Position numbers and translations under genes: made by a program
Shown here: positions 1 to 10,129 of the stretch, piece by piece
Position numbering within the stretch: the stretch's first letter is position 1
Layout of the letters: each line of letters starts with the position of its first letter
Origin: Takakia lepidozioides
Lineage: Eukaryota > Streptophyta > Takakiopsida > Takakiales > Takakiaceae
Reading direction: 5' to 3'
Assembly: GCA_030704615.1 (NCBI GenBank)
Contig: CM060734.1
Span: 1,862,001-1,922,000 of the forward strand
DNA: 60,000 bases
Notes under the pieces: generated by a model
Database searches by the model: none
What the model saw: the letters and a program-made list of their open reading frames with translations, nothing else
Told to the model about the DNA's origin: nothing

Positions 1-28
1 TACTCCTCCTGCCACGACTACAACACAT

Positions 29-1229
29 GTGCCTAGATTCAACCCGGTGGTGGAGTTCTTCCAGGAGTTGCGGAGGAACTACCAAGGTGTACGGACAGAG
101 AAGCTGCGAAGTTTGCAAGACTTCCAGCGCAAACCCAGTGAGAGCCTGCGAGAGGCGTACACTCGTATGAGGCGCTTGATAAGTGTGACCCAAGGGGTTA
201 CTGAAGCTCAGGCAATCCAGTTTTGGTATGGAATTCTGGACAAGGAGCTCAAGAGAAGGGTGCGAGATGCAACCCTGTTACAAGCAGCCCAACCCACATT
301 AGCAGATGTGTTCTGCTGGCTGAGCGGATTGAGCTCAACATGGTGGAGGAGCGAGTTGTTACAATTGGATTTGGCAAGGACATGCCTGCACGGGGCACAG
401 CTGTCAGCCCACAGGCACAAGGGACTGCCCAACAGCGTGGTCAGGGGGGCAAGGTTGCCCAGCCAAGTTCCATGGAGCTTACAGGGGACCTCAGGTGCAG
501 AGGCCCGTGGCATCTTTTGCAGGCCAACAGCAACCAGGGGTGATATGTTGGACATGTGGAGGACCCCATGTCAAAAGAGATTGCCCAGAGAGTGGCAGAA
601 GGCCGGCACAAGCACAGCCTGCACAGTTGCAGTGTGGGCATTGTGGCAAGTATGGGCATGGAGATGCCCAGTGTTATGACTTGCATCCTGAGTTGCGCCC
701 AGGCCAGTTCCAAGGGAACAATGGTGGCCGGGGGCGAGGTGGACCAGCCCAAAGAGGACGAGGTGGTCGGGCACGAGGTGCAGGCCAAGGGCAAGCTCCA
801 CATGGCCAAGGACGCGGAGGTCAGGGTGTTGACCAAGGCATGGCCAATCGGCTTCAGCAGCTAGAGCAGAGGCTCGCTGCCATGGCTATAGCTCAGGCGG
901 TACCGGCTCCCAGGCGGGATGGTCCACCTCCTGCTCCTGAGGGAGGAGATATGGGAGGCATGGGATTCATGTGCGGAGCAGCACTACCACTAGAGCAGGT
1001 GGAGTCTGCTGCAGCCGTGACTCGAGGAGCAGCACGAGTTCCTGAGCCACGAGGTGCAGAGGTGGAGTTGGATCCACACGTGGGGAGGCAAGCCGTCAGG
1101 CGAGGCTGCCTCAGTCATTCACCTTGGCGGAGACAGTGTCAACGCCATCCATGGCACCTAGTTCTCGCCCGACTGTTACCGAGGCGGAGGTTACTATGCC
1201 ATTGGGGAGAGCTACACGTGCAGCACTGA
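29..1229 (+). pseudogene. Retrotransposon gag (frameshifted)
   Basis: Structural capsid/nucleocapsid protein of the Ty3/gypsy element. The capsid-like part (about 29-310) contains the gag-type stretch LREAYTRMRRLISV and a typical QFWYGILDKELKRRV helix. The frame then changes near 310 and again near 490. From 495 the third frame carries two zinc knuckles: CWTCGGPHVKRDC (C-x2-C-x3-H-x4-C) and CGHCGKYGHGDAQC (C-x2-C-x4-H-x4-C), which bind RNA in nucleocapsids. A Gly/Arg-rich RGG-like tail follows (about 715-815). The true start may lie left of the window because the first ATG here is at 29. At least two frameshifts make it non-functional as a single protein, although one of them could be a programmed shift. 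Confidence 0.85.
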
Positions 1230-1284
1230 CACCTGCTACCAAGGCTAGTGCAGCCGGTGTGTTATTGGGGGCAGCCACCTCTGT

Positions 1285-2330
1285 GTGTCAAGCCCCACTG
1301 TTTCGGCAACCATGATTGCGACGCCGGGGGTGAGACCAGCTGCAGTGTTCAGACTAGCAGCAACACTCTGTGAGAGTGGGGAGGTCACTTCATCTTCTGC
1401 GGAGTTAGTGGAAGGTGTAGTGGCAGAGGGATCCTCGGATTTGAGGGTCAAGACTGCCACGGCTGCGCCATGGCAAGCTGCAGCTGCCAGGTTGACGGAG
1501 CTGCCAGCTAGGCCAGCCATTGAGCGCGCCATGGTGACACCTGGAGTTGTCTTGTTAGACAACCAGGGAGGCATTTTCACTTTGAGTGGACCGGCAGGCA
1601 AGAAGTACCGGCCACTGCGGGTCTTGTTGGACTCAGGAGCTCAGCCACTGATGTTGGGCAGAGCTGCTATTGCAGGTTTGGGCCTCATGGAGGCGGATAT
1701 GGAGCCTTGTCCTTTCCAGATACAGACATCTCTGGGAGGATCAGAGCAGGCTCGCGGCATGACACGGCATCAGTTGGCTATTAGACTGCAGCCGGATCTG
1801 TAGATGGCTCAGTGATGCGAGCCAAGGCCATTGTGACAGACGCGGTCTCTTACGATGTCCTCGTTGGTGGGGCAGTGTTATACCCATGGGCTTCACCCTG
1901 GATTTCTGGGAGGAGTCAGCATCCTACAGGCCTGGATGGCAGTCAGGGGATGGTCGCCGTGCACAGCTCCCTGTGACATTCATTGGGGGTATTGCAGCTG
2001 CCCAGCGGGGCAAGATGCCAACACTAGCCGCCTTCACAGCTGCAGTTAGTTGGCCTGGAGAGTTGCTGGAAGGCAATGCCCATGCAGAGGATGTGCCACC
2101 TCCAGCAGAGCAGGATGACATGCATGGTACGGCGGAGTTGCCTGCCATGGTTGCTCACACTCCGTTGTGGGGTACGAGCAAGGATTTGCAGCAAGCTGCT
2201 GATGGACGGGTGCAACAAGCTTGGGTAGAAGCTTTTGTACCGTCAGGAGAGGAGGAGTGCGGTGATTGCACCAGGGCCACCTCAGTTGTCGCCATTGGAC
2301 ACCACACCTCTTGTGTGGCAGCCGGATGAA
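1285..2330 (+). pseudogene. Retrotransposon aspartic protease and downstream linker
   Basis: Retropepsin-like protease that would cleave the element's polyprotein. The active-site motif LLDSGAQPLMLG has its Asp codon at 1630-1632, preceded by the hydrophobic strand YRPLRV and followed by the usual LG(R/K) loop. The frame ends at a TAG at 1801-1803. The domain continues in a second frame (YDVLVGGAVLYPMGFTLDFW, about 1851-1910), typical of the C-terminal half of gypsy proteases. From about 1990 to 2330 lies a linker without recognisable motifs, in frames that are open only in pieces. The domain is directly upstream of the methyltransferase, an unusual neighbour because reverse transcriptase would normally follow. 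Confidence 0.8.
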
Positions 2331-2341
2331 GGCATTGCCTT

Positions 2342-3280
2342 CTGGACTTGTTTGGCGGGATCAGCACCGGATTGGCTGCTGTGCTACAGGCAGGTGTGCG
2401 GTAAGGCGTTACCTGTATGTGGAGAGGGATGAGACTGCACGACGCGTCTCACTGCCATGTGCTCAGTTGGTACAGCAGTACCCTGATTGTTGGCTGCAGT
2501 TCGTGGATACCAACAAGCCTTGCCAGCAGACATTTCTTGTTGGGGGCGCAAGATTTGGAGCAGGTTGGCTCCATTGATCTGTAGTGGCAGGTTGGCCCTG
2601 CCAAGGGCATTCATCAGCCGGGCATGGCAATGGATTGCGAGACTCGAGGACGGGTCTGTTTTGGGAGATGGTGCGGATTTTGCGCTGCTTGCAGCTTCAT
2701 CAAGCTGTATCTCCAGCATACATCTTGGAGAATGTACCACTGATGGGTGATTCTCGGGCCAGGGTGATGGCCAGTGTGCATCAAGTCCGGTCGTGGCTTG
2801 GGTCAGCAGTATTGCTGGATGCAGCTGCAGTGGGGTCACGGGCTCATCGTCCACGACTATGGTGGACTAACTTGATGCCACCCGCACTGCTCAAGCGTGC
2901 ATTTGATGGGGTGCAGCGGCCAGCACACCTCACCGTGGATGGCATTTTGGACACAGGAAGGCAGTCTCAACGTGTGAGACACGATGACCGTTCGCCTTTG
3001 GCAGTGGTCCAGGGTGGGTCAACCACGAGCAGCATTACCTACACTGCTCAGCTTCCCAGGATCCCATGCTTTTCGGGATGGTGGACCTGGCCTCCTGTGG
3101 GATGCTCAGTTGCAGCAGTTAGTGGAGCCTAATGCCGACGAGCGAGAGCGGGCTATGGGGTTTTCCACTGGGACCACGGCGGTGCCTTCTCTTTCTGAGG
3201 CATCACGTCGTCAGGTGTTGGGGCAAGCAATGGATCTCAATTGCTTGACCTGGATTGTCAGCTTGGCTATGGCTGAGCAA
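2342..3280 (+). pseudogene. C5-cytosine DNA methyltransferase domain inside the retrotransposon
   Basis: Enzyme fold that transfers methyl from S-adenosylmethionine to cytosine C5. Motifs appear in canonical order: motif I LDLFGGISTGLAAVLQAG (2342-2395), motif IV GWPCQGHS (catalytic Cys codon 2599-2601), motif VI YILENVP (Glu at 2728-2730), motif VIII-like SRAHRPRLWW (about 2836-2862), then motif IX-like ADERERAMGF and motif X-like RRQVLGQAMDLN near 3135-3240. The order I to X without permutation, and the spacing, fit DNMT1/DNMT3 and bacterial Dcm-like enzymes; the HRPRLWWTNL stretch is most like DNMT3, but I cannot place it firmly. Frameshifts lie near 2400, 2450-2580 and 3020-3070. From 2984 the frame is the same as that of the following reverse transcriptase, interrupted only by TAG 3563-3565, so it was part of pol. 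Confidence 0.9.
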
Positions 3281-3565
3281 CGTAGAGTGCGGAGTGCACT
3301 TCCCTTGACGGTCTCTCTGCCTACCGAGACGGTACAGGCAGCGAGTGGGGGCGAGCCGGTGAGGACCACGAGGTGTAGACATCCATGGCACACGTGGGAG
3401 GTGCTCGAGGTTCAGAGGGAGTTGGCAGCGAAGGCAGCTGTGATGGATGAGGTTGGGGATTCTTCTCGGGATGAGGAGGTTCTCAATGATGAGATGATGG
3501 GGCAGGATGAGGCCTTGTCATTGACTGAGCAGGAAGGGGGTACTGCTCAAGAGGTTGCAGCATAG

Positions 3566-4545
3566 CAACCACGGGACGCGTCCTCTACCTCTAAGCCCAC
3601 TGGACTTAAGGTTGCAGTTACGGAGGACAATTGGGAGCCTGACATTGGACCCATTGTCACCGGAGGAGAGAGACGACGTATACGGCGGTTCCTGAGGGCT
3701 TACAGGAATTGCTTTGCCTTCAGTTTGAAGGACTTGGGAGCACTGAAGGGTCAAGAGATCCGTATTGAGTTGGCCACTGACACGCCAATCTTTCGGAGAC
3801 CCTATAGATACAGTGACATGGAGAGGTCTTTGATTCAGATGAGGACTCAAGATCTCTGGGAGGCAGGTTTGGTGGAGCTCTCTGGTGGAGAGTATGCTTC
3901 AGCCACAGTGATGCCAGCTAAGAAGGATGTCTATGGCAATTGGACGGAGAGACGTATGTGCGGTGATTACCGGCCTGTAAATCGTCAGACCAAGTCCGAT
4001 AGGTATGCCATGCCAACACCAGAGGAGATCTTTGATGCCATTGGGCATTCCAAGGTCTTTAGCACGTTGGATTTACGATCCGGATATCACCAGTTGCCGA
4101 TCAAGGAGGCGGATAAGCAAAAGACGGCATTCTGGGGGATCAATGAGCACGGGAAGGATTGCCTATACCAGTGGCGGTTCTTACCATTTGGGCTTAAAAA
4201 CGCCCGCTGAGTTTCAAAGAGTCATGGACAGGATTCTAGCAGGGGTGGAGTTTGCTCGGTGCTACATAGATGACATCATCATCTTTAGTGCTACGGTGGA
4301 GGAGCATGAGAGACACCTTCAGGGGGTATTTGAGCGCTTGAGGACGCACGGATTGAAGTTACATCCGGGCAAGTGCAAGTTTTTCCACAACCAGATTGAG
4401 TATCTGGGTCACATGATATATCCTGGAGGATTGGGGGTACAGCAGACTAAGGTAGTCCATTGCACAGGTTCCACGCCCCACGGATGTGAGCCGAGTTCGA
4501 GCTTTCATGGGGTTAGCAAACTATTACAGACGGTTTGTTAAGGGA
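3566..4545 (+). pseudogene. Retrotransposon reverse transcriptase (two frameshifts)
   Basis: RNA-dependent DNA polymerase of the Ty3/gypsy pol. Visible motifs are PYRYSDMERSLIQ (fingers), RMCGDYRPVNRQT, VFSTLDLRSGYHQLPI (first catalytic Asp), TAFWGINEHG, FLPFGLKNAP (broken by a frameshift near 4200), YIDDIIIFS (catalytic YxDD, codons 4263-4274) and HLQGVFERLRTHGLKLHPGKC. A second frameshift near 4480 leads into the tether/RNase H frame. The first frame is continuous with the methyltransferase C-terminus upstream through one in-frame TAG. Both frameshifts look like one-base lesions in homopolymer-like sequence. Confidence 0.93.
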
Positions 4546-6540
4546 TTTAGTGCCATTGCAAAGGCTCTAACCAAGCTGACCAAGGTGGACCAGGAGTGGC
4601 AGTGGGAAGATGAGCAAGAACAAGCTTTTCAAGAGCTCAAGGCGAGGTTGACCTCGGCGCCCATCTTGAGACGACCTATCAGGGGGCGTCCTTTTCAGCT
4701 GCATACAGATTGGAGCATGCTGGGGCTTGGAGCGGTGCTCACACAGGTGGATGATGAGGGAAGAGAGTTCGTAGTGGCTTATGCTAGCCGCTCGAACAAT
4801 GCTGCAGAGTCTAAGTATAGCTCATATGAGGGAGAATGCTTAGCTGCAGTGTGGGCCGTGGCACACTTCAGGTGCTATCTATACGGCAATCTCTTCACCC
4901 TTGTCACGGATCACCAACCACTCAAGTGGTTGATGGAGTCAGACAAGCTTACGGGGAAGCTTGCACGGTGGGCACTCATCCTTCAAGAGTATGACTTTCA
5001 GGTGGTGCATCGACCGGGTTTGGTCAATCGAAATGCAGATGGGTTGAGTCGCAATCCATGCACGAGCCAGCAGGATGACACTGGAGCTCGGTGGCATGGT
5101 GAGACGGACGAGGAGATGGTGCCCGGATGGCATGCATCTGCATTTCTGTGTATCTTGGCAGCGGAAGGCCAGGTTGGACCTACAACAGGGATGACTGTAG
5201 ATCAAGTGTCTGAGGACCCTGAGGCCAGCAATGAGCAGGGTGGCGCCAAAGATATACATGAGGATTCAGTTGTGTTGGACTACCTCCGCAGTGGAGACAC
5301 GGCAGCCACTATGACTGCCAAGGAGAGGGATCGGATCCTACAACGAGCCAAGAGGTTCAGGTGGGAGGGGACACACCTGCTCCGAGTGTGGGAGGATGGT
5401 CGAGTGAGGATTGTGCCTCACCCAACACAGCGGGCACGGTTAGTGCGGCATGCCCATGAGGAGTTGGGGCATTTTGGGGTGCGACGCACTCATAGTCTAC
5501 TGCAGGGGCAGTATTGGTGGCGTGGTATGCACACAGAGGTGCAACAATTTGTGGCTAGGTGCATGGTGTGTGACAGGGTGCGTGCTTCATTCAACGCCCC
5601 TACTCCACAATTGCACCCTCTTCCGATCATGGGATTGGGCTACAGGTGGAGTCTTGACTTCGCAGGGCCGTTGCCACTGACCATGCGCCACAACAAGTAC
5701 GTGTTGGTGATGGTGGAGCACTTCTCCAAGTGGATTGAATTGGTTCCATTGCCTGATAAGGCTAGTGAGGGAGCTGCGTATGCATTCCTGGATTGTGTGC
5801 TTAGCCGATTCGGTGCTCCAGCTGAGGTACTCACGGACCAAGGGAGAGAGTTCTTGGGGGAGTTTCAGGCTTTGTGTGACAAGGCCTTGATAGACCACCG
5901 CACCACTTCTCGGGATCATCCTGAAGCCGATGGCTTGGCAGAGAGAGTTGTTCAGACAGTAAAGAGGGGTTTGCGCAAGTATGGCTTGCAGAAGGGACAC
6001 CTAGGAGATTGGGACCTTCAGTTACCCTGGTTAGCCATGGGCTACAGGTTCAGCAAGCAAGCATCACTTGCCTCCTTCTCACCATACTTTCTTCTCTTTG
6101 GCCGAGAGCCGGATTTGCCTACATCCATTCGCAGAGAAGCTGCTACAGTTCTTAACCTTGACGATCCGGACGTGTGGGCACGTGCATGTGAGCAGCGTGC
6201 AGAGTTGTTCAAGAGAGTCATGCCCATGGCTTTCGAGAACCTTGCCATTGCACAACACCGTGATACGTTGAGGTATGCTACCATACGTGGTGGGGGGGCT
6301 ATCGTCCTGGGGTTCGGAGATTCAACCCTGGTGACTGTCTATCTGCAGCAGACTGCTCCTACGACCCTGGATGTGACTGCAGGACGTGTTATTTTGAGGG
6401 TTCGAGAGGTCTTGCCCTCAGGCGTCTTGGTCTTGGAGGGTCGGGATGGCATAACTTGGAAGGACCATGTGCGTAATTGTGCGCCATGTCACCTTCCGAA
6501 TGTCGATGGCAGGATTGACCCAAACCTGGCAGTGGTATCT
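4486..6540 (+). pseudogene. Retrotransposon RNase H and integrase (open frame)
   Basis: Continuation of pol, open from 4486 to 6636. It starts with the thumb/connection (FMGLANYYRRFVKGF) and gypsy RNase H: LHTDWSMLGLGAVL, EGECLAAVWAV, LVTDHQPLKWL and NADGLSR give the four acidic positions. The integrase follows: an HHCC zinc finger (HEELGHFGVRRTH with CMVCDR), then the DDE core with Asp in SLDFAGP (5655-5657), Asp in LTDQGREF (5836-5838) and Glu in GLAERVVQ (5941-5943), 34 residues between the last two. It would cut host DNA and join element cDNA. After the core comes a beta-rich C-terminal segment (about 6270-6500) where chromoviruses carry a chromodomain; none is seen here, and a PHD finger follows instead. 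Confidence 0.93.
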
Positions 6541-6549
6541 GCAGGTTTG

Positions 6550-6690
6550 AGGTGCATGTTGTGTGGGTCTGCTAAGGGGCAGCCACCATGCTGGTGTGTG
6601 ATCGATGCTCTAGAGGTTGGCATATGGGATGCTTGACTCCACCTCTTGAGATGGTTCCGGATGGGGATTGGTTTATGTCCACATTGCATT
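6550..6690 (+). pseudogene. PHD finger at the C-terminus of the retrotransposon integrase
   Basis: A Cys4-His-Cys3 zinc finger spread over three frames because of two small frameshifts. Ligands: CMLC (codons 6553 and 6562), then in the next frame CDRCSRGWHMGC (Cys 6597, Cys 6606, His 6621, Cys 6630), the proline-rich LTPPLEMVPDGDWF, and after one extra base at 6675 CPHC (Cys 6676, Cys 6685). The spacing C-x2-C, C-x2-C-x4-H-x2-C, C-x2-C and the Trp before the last Cys pair are the PHD hallmark. PHD fingers commonly bind histone H3 tails, so here it could steer integration towards marked chromatin, an inferred role like that of chromodomains in chromoviruses. It ends about 260 bases before the putative LTR. 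Confidence 0.8.
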
Positions 6691-6943
6691 GGATAGTGGG
6701 AGTGGATACAACCATGGAAGGCTAACAAGAAACGCAAGGCCAGCTACTAGGAGACCTTGAACACACGAGGTCCTGGCTCAAGTTCACAGATTGCAAGACG
6801 GCGACTAACGATGGGGCTACTCTTGTACCCGGCCTCTTGGTCTATAGAGTTTGAGTACAATAGGGACAGTGATAGAGAGGACTTAGTACGGCTGTGGCTA
6901 TTACATCTTGTAGCTATCTGGAGGTAGAGGGACCTATCCACCA

Positions 6944-7392
6944 GCTAGGGGGGCGATTGTGGCAGACTACTTTATTGTGCATATATGTGTGGTGTGGTTT
7001 GGACACAGCGATGTAGTTGTTGTAGCGATATGTATGCGCACGACAGCTGTCAAGTTAAATAAGCACAGTGTGAAAACAGCTAGAATAAAACTAGTTATTT
7101 GTATTTAACACTTGGATTTAGGTCAAGTGTTAAATCAGGTGTCAAGTTTAGTTTGACACCTGGTCCGTCTTATCTTCACGAGAGCGGCAGTCGCGCGGCT
7201 CATCTTTCTCGAGTTGAGCCTGCGCGACCGAGCTCCGCATCGTTTAGATTTGAGTGTGCTTATGAGGGAGTGTAGGTTGTTGTGGGGTGGAGTCCCATAG
7301 CTTGGGGTGCCCCTGGCTCGACTACTATTTCTAAGAGTGATGGTTTGGTTTTCATGTTTTGTGTCAACAGTGTGTCCATAGCTTTCTTATAT
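6944..7392 (+). repeat. Polypurine tract and putative 3' LTR
   Basis: A purine-rich run (ctaggggggcgat, about 6944-6957) is followed by TGTGGCAGACTAC at 6958, the expected place and first bases of a 3' LTR. Inside are two adjacent perfect hairpins: tttaacacttg/caagtgttaaa (7104-7114 with 7124-7134) and caggtgtcaa/ttgacacctg (7136-7145 with 7153-7162). The right end is unclear; no CA end can be matched because the 5' LTR is outside the window. A second copy of the first ~85 bases begins at 7393, which would make the LTR about 435 bp if the two copies abut. Confidence 0.6.
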
Positions 7393-7479
7393 TGTGGCAG
7401 ACTACTTATTTGTGCATATATGTGTGTTGTGGTTTGGACAGCGATGTAGTTGTGTAGCGATATGTATGCGCACGACAAT
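7393..7479 (+). repeat. Second copy of the LTR 5' end
   Basis: TGTGGCAGACTACTT through GTATGCGCACGACA repeats 6958-7044 with a few single-base differences and short indels, then similarity stops abruptly. It may be the start of a second, truncated LTR or part of a nested insertion. Confidence 0.75.
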
Positions 7480-7780
7480 AGCAAAAAATTCCTGCAACCA
7501 CGCGTGATCACGCGAGGTTCCTGTGTGTCTAGGCTCATCCACAATGTAAACGATATATGTACTCATTAGCAAGAAGCCAGAAACAATAAGAACATAGGAG
7601 GTAAATGAGTTAATTATTACCTTTGCAGGATGGTGTGAGAGGTCCAAATGATTCCCCTATGTCTATTTCCTCTCTCCCAGAGATATGGATAATTAGCTTT
7701 CAAATAACTTTCTTTTTTCGATGAATATCTGTGGAGTCTAGCTTCCCTTTCATCACTCATGTCCCATGTCTTTCATATCT

Positions 7781-8475
7781 TTAATGAGGCAATAACCAAA
7801 ACTCTCTCCTGTAGTATCTCTCGTATATGCTTGGATTTCTTTCAAGCTTTAATGCACCCTTGGCTATACTAGAAGGCTCCGTTACCATATAACCATATGG
7901 CAAACACGTTTGAAAAACTGTTTTTGGTGTAAGTTTGATCCACAAGATATCCTTAGGAATCCAATTCTTTACCAATACAAGCTCTTCATGCATATGAGTA
8001 AAAACATTCACTTTCCGTTCCTCCCAGCCTTCAAACTCCACTCGTTTAATGGATAGCAACGCTATCAATAAAACAGTGGTGGCAAACATCTAGCTGTCCC
8101 TTTACAGGCCATTTGATAAATCTTTATCACTCCTTTCTCTAGACCCCACTCTAGATCAGCATCATGCACTCTCTTAAGAATGTTTTCCTTGCAACCGTCT
8201 GACAATTCCAAAAACCTCTGAAAGAATTGTTTGGACAATCTTTCCTTCTCAGTTTCACAGGCAATTTGATTCACATCAAATTCCTTGATTCTCCATCCAC
8301 CATGATCCCACCAGATGCCTGTCACATCTGGTTGTTCTTGACTCAGTTCCCCAGTATGGTCGTCAAATGTTGAGCGGCTTTTACTCACCCATCCCTTAGC
8401 TATCTGAGGTGGAAACTCCAAGATAGAAGAGTTGGAAATCTCTAAGTACTCAGCCCACTCAGAACAATCAATCAT
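7781..8475 (-). pseudogene. Unrecognised coding remnant in two overlapping frames
   Basis: Two consecutive minus-strand frames overlap by about 25 bases: 8475-8065 (136 codons, beginning MIDCSEWAEYLEIS) and 8089-7781 (102 codons, ending EFWLLPH). Composition is protein-like (balanced charge, Trp-rich GIWWDHGGWRIKEFD, helical ETEKERLSKQFFQRFLEL), and together they would make about 235 residues, so one frameshift in a former gene or exon is the simplest reading. I do not recognise the family. There is no clear promoter or splice signal. It lies just beyond the retrotransposon LTR and could be part of another element. Confidence 0.35.
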
Positions 8476-9030
8476 GACCTACAGCTAGTGTATCATGGGG
8501 GTGCTTTCCTATTTCTATTCCTTCTTGCATTCATGTTAGCAATTAGCTTACTGTCCATGATTAAGTATCAGATTGCTTCTGCAATCTACCATGTTCCATC
8601 TACTCAAGCATTCATTCCACAGCTTCACTCATATCTCTCTACACGGTGTGAGTATGAAATATGAATCATATTAATATCTATCATGTATCTGGCCGAAGCC
8701 ATGGTATCCCTAATCTGCTCTACAGTGCATCTCTACAGCTTGCATGTATCAAGCATCATCTCGTCGTATCTCCTCCTCTGTGTAATCTCCATCCCTGTGC
8801 TCCAAGATTGTGCTCTCCGCCGTGATACCAGAAACCATGTCCAAGCCGTGATCTCAGAAGTGACGTCCAAGAAGTGATCCCCTCCATGTCGCTACTCTGC
8901 CTATTCTACCTGCAAGCTGTTCTAACCGCCTAACTAACTAACTGTCATCCAAGACAGAACACACGTTCCCTCTGCAGATGTCGTTCCCACACAGTCGTTC
9001 CCTGCCAATGATAACCGTTCCCTGTGAACG

Positions 9031-9170
9031 CTGTGACGGGCTGTGTCAAACTGTGTCGGGCTGTGACTGATGTGTCACACTGTGTTAGGCTGTGTCTGAC
9101 TGTGACAGGCTGTGTCAGGCTGTGACAAGCTGTATCAGGCTGTGTCTGACTGTTGACTGTGTGAGCCTGT
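9031..9170 (+). repeat. Degenerate 10-11 bp CTGTGTCAGG-type tandem repeat
   Basis: About 13 imperfect copies of a CTGTGTC(A/G)GG-like unit with variants such as CTGTGACAGG and CTGTGTCTGA. It is a short microsatellite-like expansion with no coding sense. Confidence 0.8.
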
Positions 9171-9279
9171 CTGCCACCTCTAAGGCATGTGTCTGCAAGA
9201 GTCTACTACCCGTAGGTCTGCGTAAAATTAAGGATACCCCACAGAACCCGTAAAACTGTCTAAGTCCCAGACAACCCTC

Positions 9280-9548
9280 TAACAGATATGTGCCTGAGAC
9301 ACACTTTGTGTTGCGTGATATGGATCAGCAGATGTAGGAACATGCTCTTTACCACCACAGCGAAAAGCTGGCCATTGCTTTTGGGCTCATTAGCACACCC
9401 CCTGGGACCCCTATCCGCATCATTTAAAAACCCACGTGTATGTGAGGACTGCCACACTGCCACCAAGTTTATATCCAAAATTGTTACACGAGAAATTATT
9501 GCAAGGGATGCCATCTGTTTTCATCATTTCAACAATGGGGTGTTGTGA
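9280..9548 (+). pseudogene. DYW-domain relic of a PPR editing-factor gene
   Basis: The DYW domain is the C-terminal cytidine-deaminase-like domain of plant organelle RNA-editing PPR proteins. Visible here: [15 protein letters not shown], the catalytic HSE in [23 protein letters not shown], then after a frameshift [20 protein letters not shown] with the zinc-binding CxxCH, and [19 protein letters not shown] before a stop. The terminal CxCGDYW is missing, a frameshift sits near 9425 and a stop near 9336, and no PPR repeats precede it, so it is a fragment. A DYW sequence of the same type occurs at 33949-34296. Confidence 0.85.
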
Positions 9549-9734
9549 AGACTATTGGTAAACTCAGGGTAATACAGCAGCCAGAAAACACTCCAGACAG
9601 CTGTTTCACCTACCAAACTAAAAAATATCTTTCCCCAGGGTATGTTACCCACCTTCTGGTAAGGCCTTAAAGTTCTCCCAAATCTGAAATGACAGTCTTA
9701 TTGTTGGACCGTCATTGTCATATAAAGTTCTCCA

Positions 9735-9894
9735 AGTGTGTGAAGACCATGAGCCTTGTGCTTGGGTAGTGATCCTGGGTTAAATCCTTCAACATGTGCC
9801 TTCACACCGTCCATTGGCCTCTCGATGGGCTGGGTTGAGCAGTAGGCTCTGCAAATTCATTGGACATTAAAGAAAATTTACCTTTATCTTTATG
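9735..9894 (+). mobile_element. tRNA-derived SINE, diverged copy
   Basis: Matches 20865-21034 from the promoter B-box region (gggttaaatcc, degenerate here) through tccttcaacatgtgccttca, ctcgatgg, ttgagcagtaggctctg and the T-rich end ttacctttatcttt. The A-box half is poorly preserved. Non-autonomous, transcribed by RNA polymerase III and mobilised by LINE machinery. Confidence 0.7.
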
Positions 9895-10129
9895 AAATGA
9901 AATGAAATGGTGCTTTATAACGTTCGTGGAAAGCTCATAGAGCTTATGGGACAAAATGGAAAGAAAACATGAGAGGGGAAACAGAAAACCAGAGCCAGAG
10001 ATAAGAACTATTGTTCGACTAATTGTCTAAGGGTGAGTGCCTCGTGCATGTAAGCTGCCAAGCACTCTCAAAGAGGTTATTTTCTCCTCACTATAATGAA
10101 GGGCCTGATGTGTTAGAAGTAGCTTCCCG

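Larger units (their letters stand above)
1..7480 (+). mobile_element. Decayed Ty3/gypsy retrotransposon with DNA methyltransferase and PHD finger
   Basis: An LTR retrotransposon internal region whose 5' LTR and primer-binding site lie left of the window. Domains read in order on the + strand: gag with two CCHC knuckles, aspartic protease (DSGA), C5-cytosine methyltransferase (PCQ, ENV), reverse transcriptase (YIDD), RNase H, integrase (HHCC and DDE) and a C-terminal PHD finger, then a purine-rich tract and a TG-starting putative 3' LTR. Protease-RT-RNase H-integrase order is that of Ty3/gypsy (Metaviridae). Frameshifts in gag, the methyltransferase, RT and the PHD finger, plus in-frame stops, show this copy is dead, yet every domain is still legible, so it is fairly young. 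The integrase/RNase H part is a single uninterrupted 716-codon frame. The methyltransferase and PHD modules are not part of standard gypsy elements. Confidence 0.93.

Noticed and set aside
29-679. Full 216-codon frame taken as intact gag
   Set aside because: After about codon 95 the frame leaves gag-like sequence; the zinc knuckles are in another frame, so the frame end is a frameshift product.
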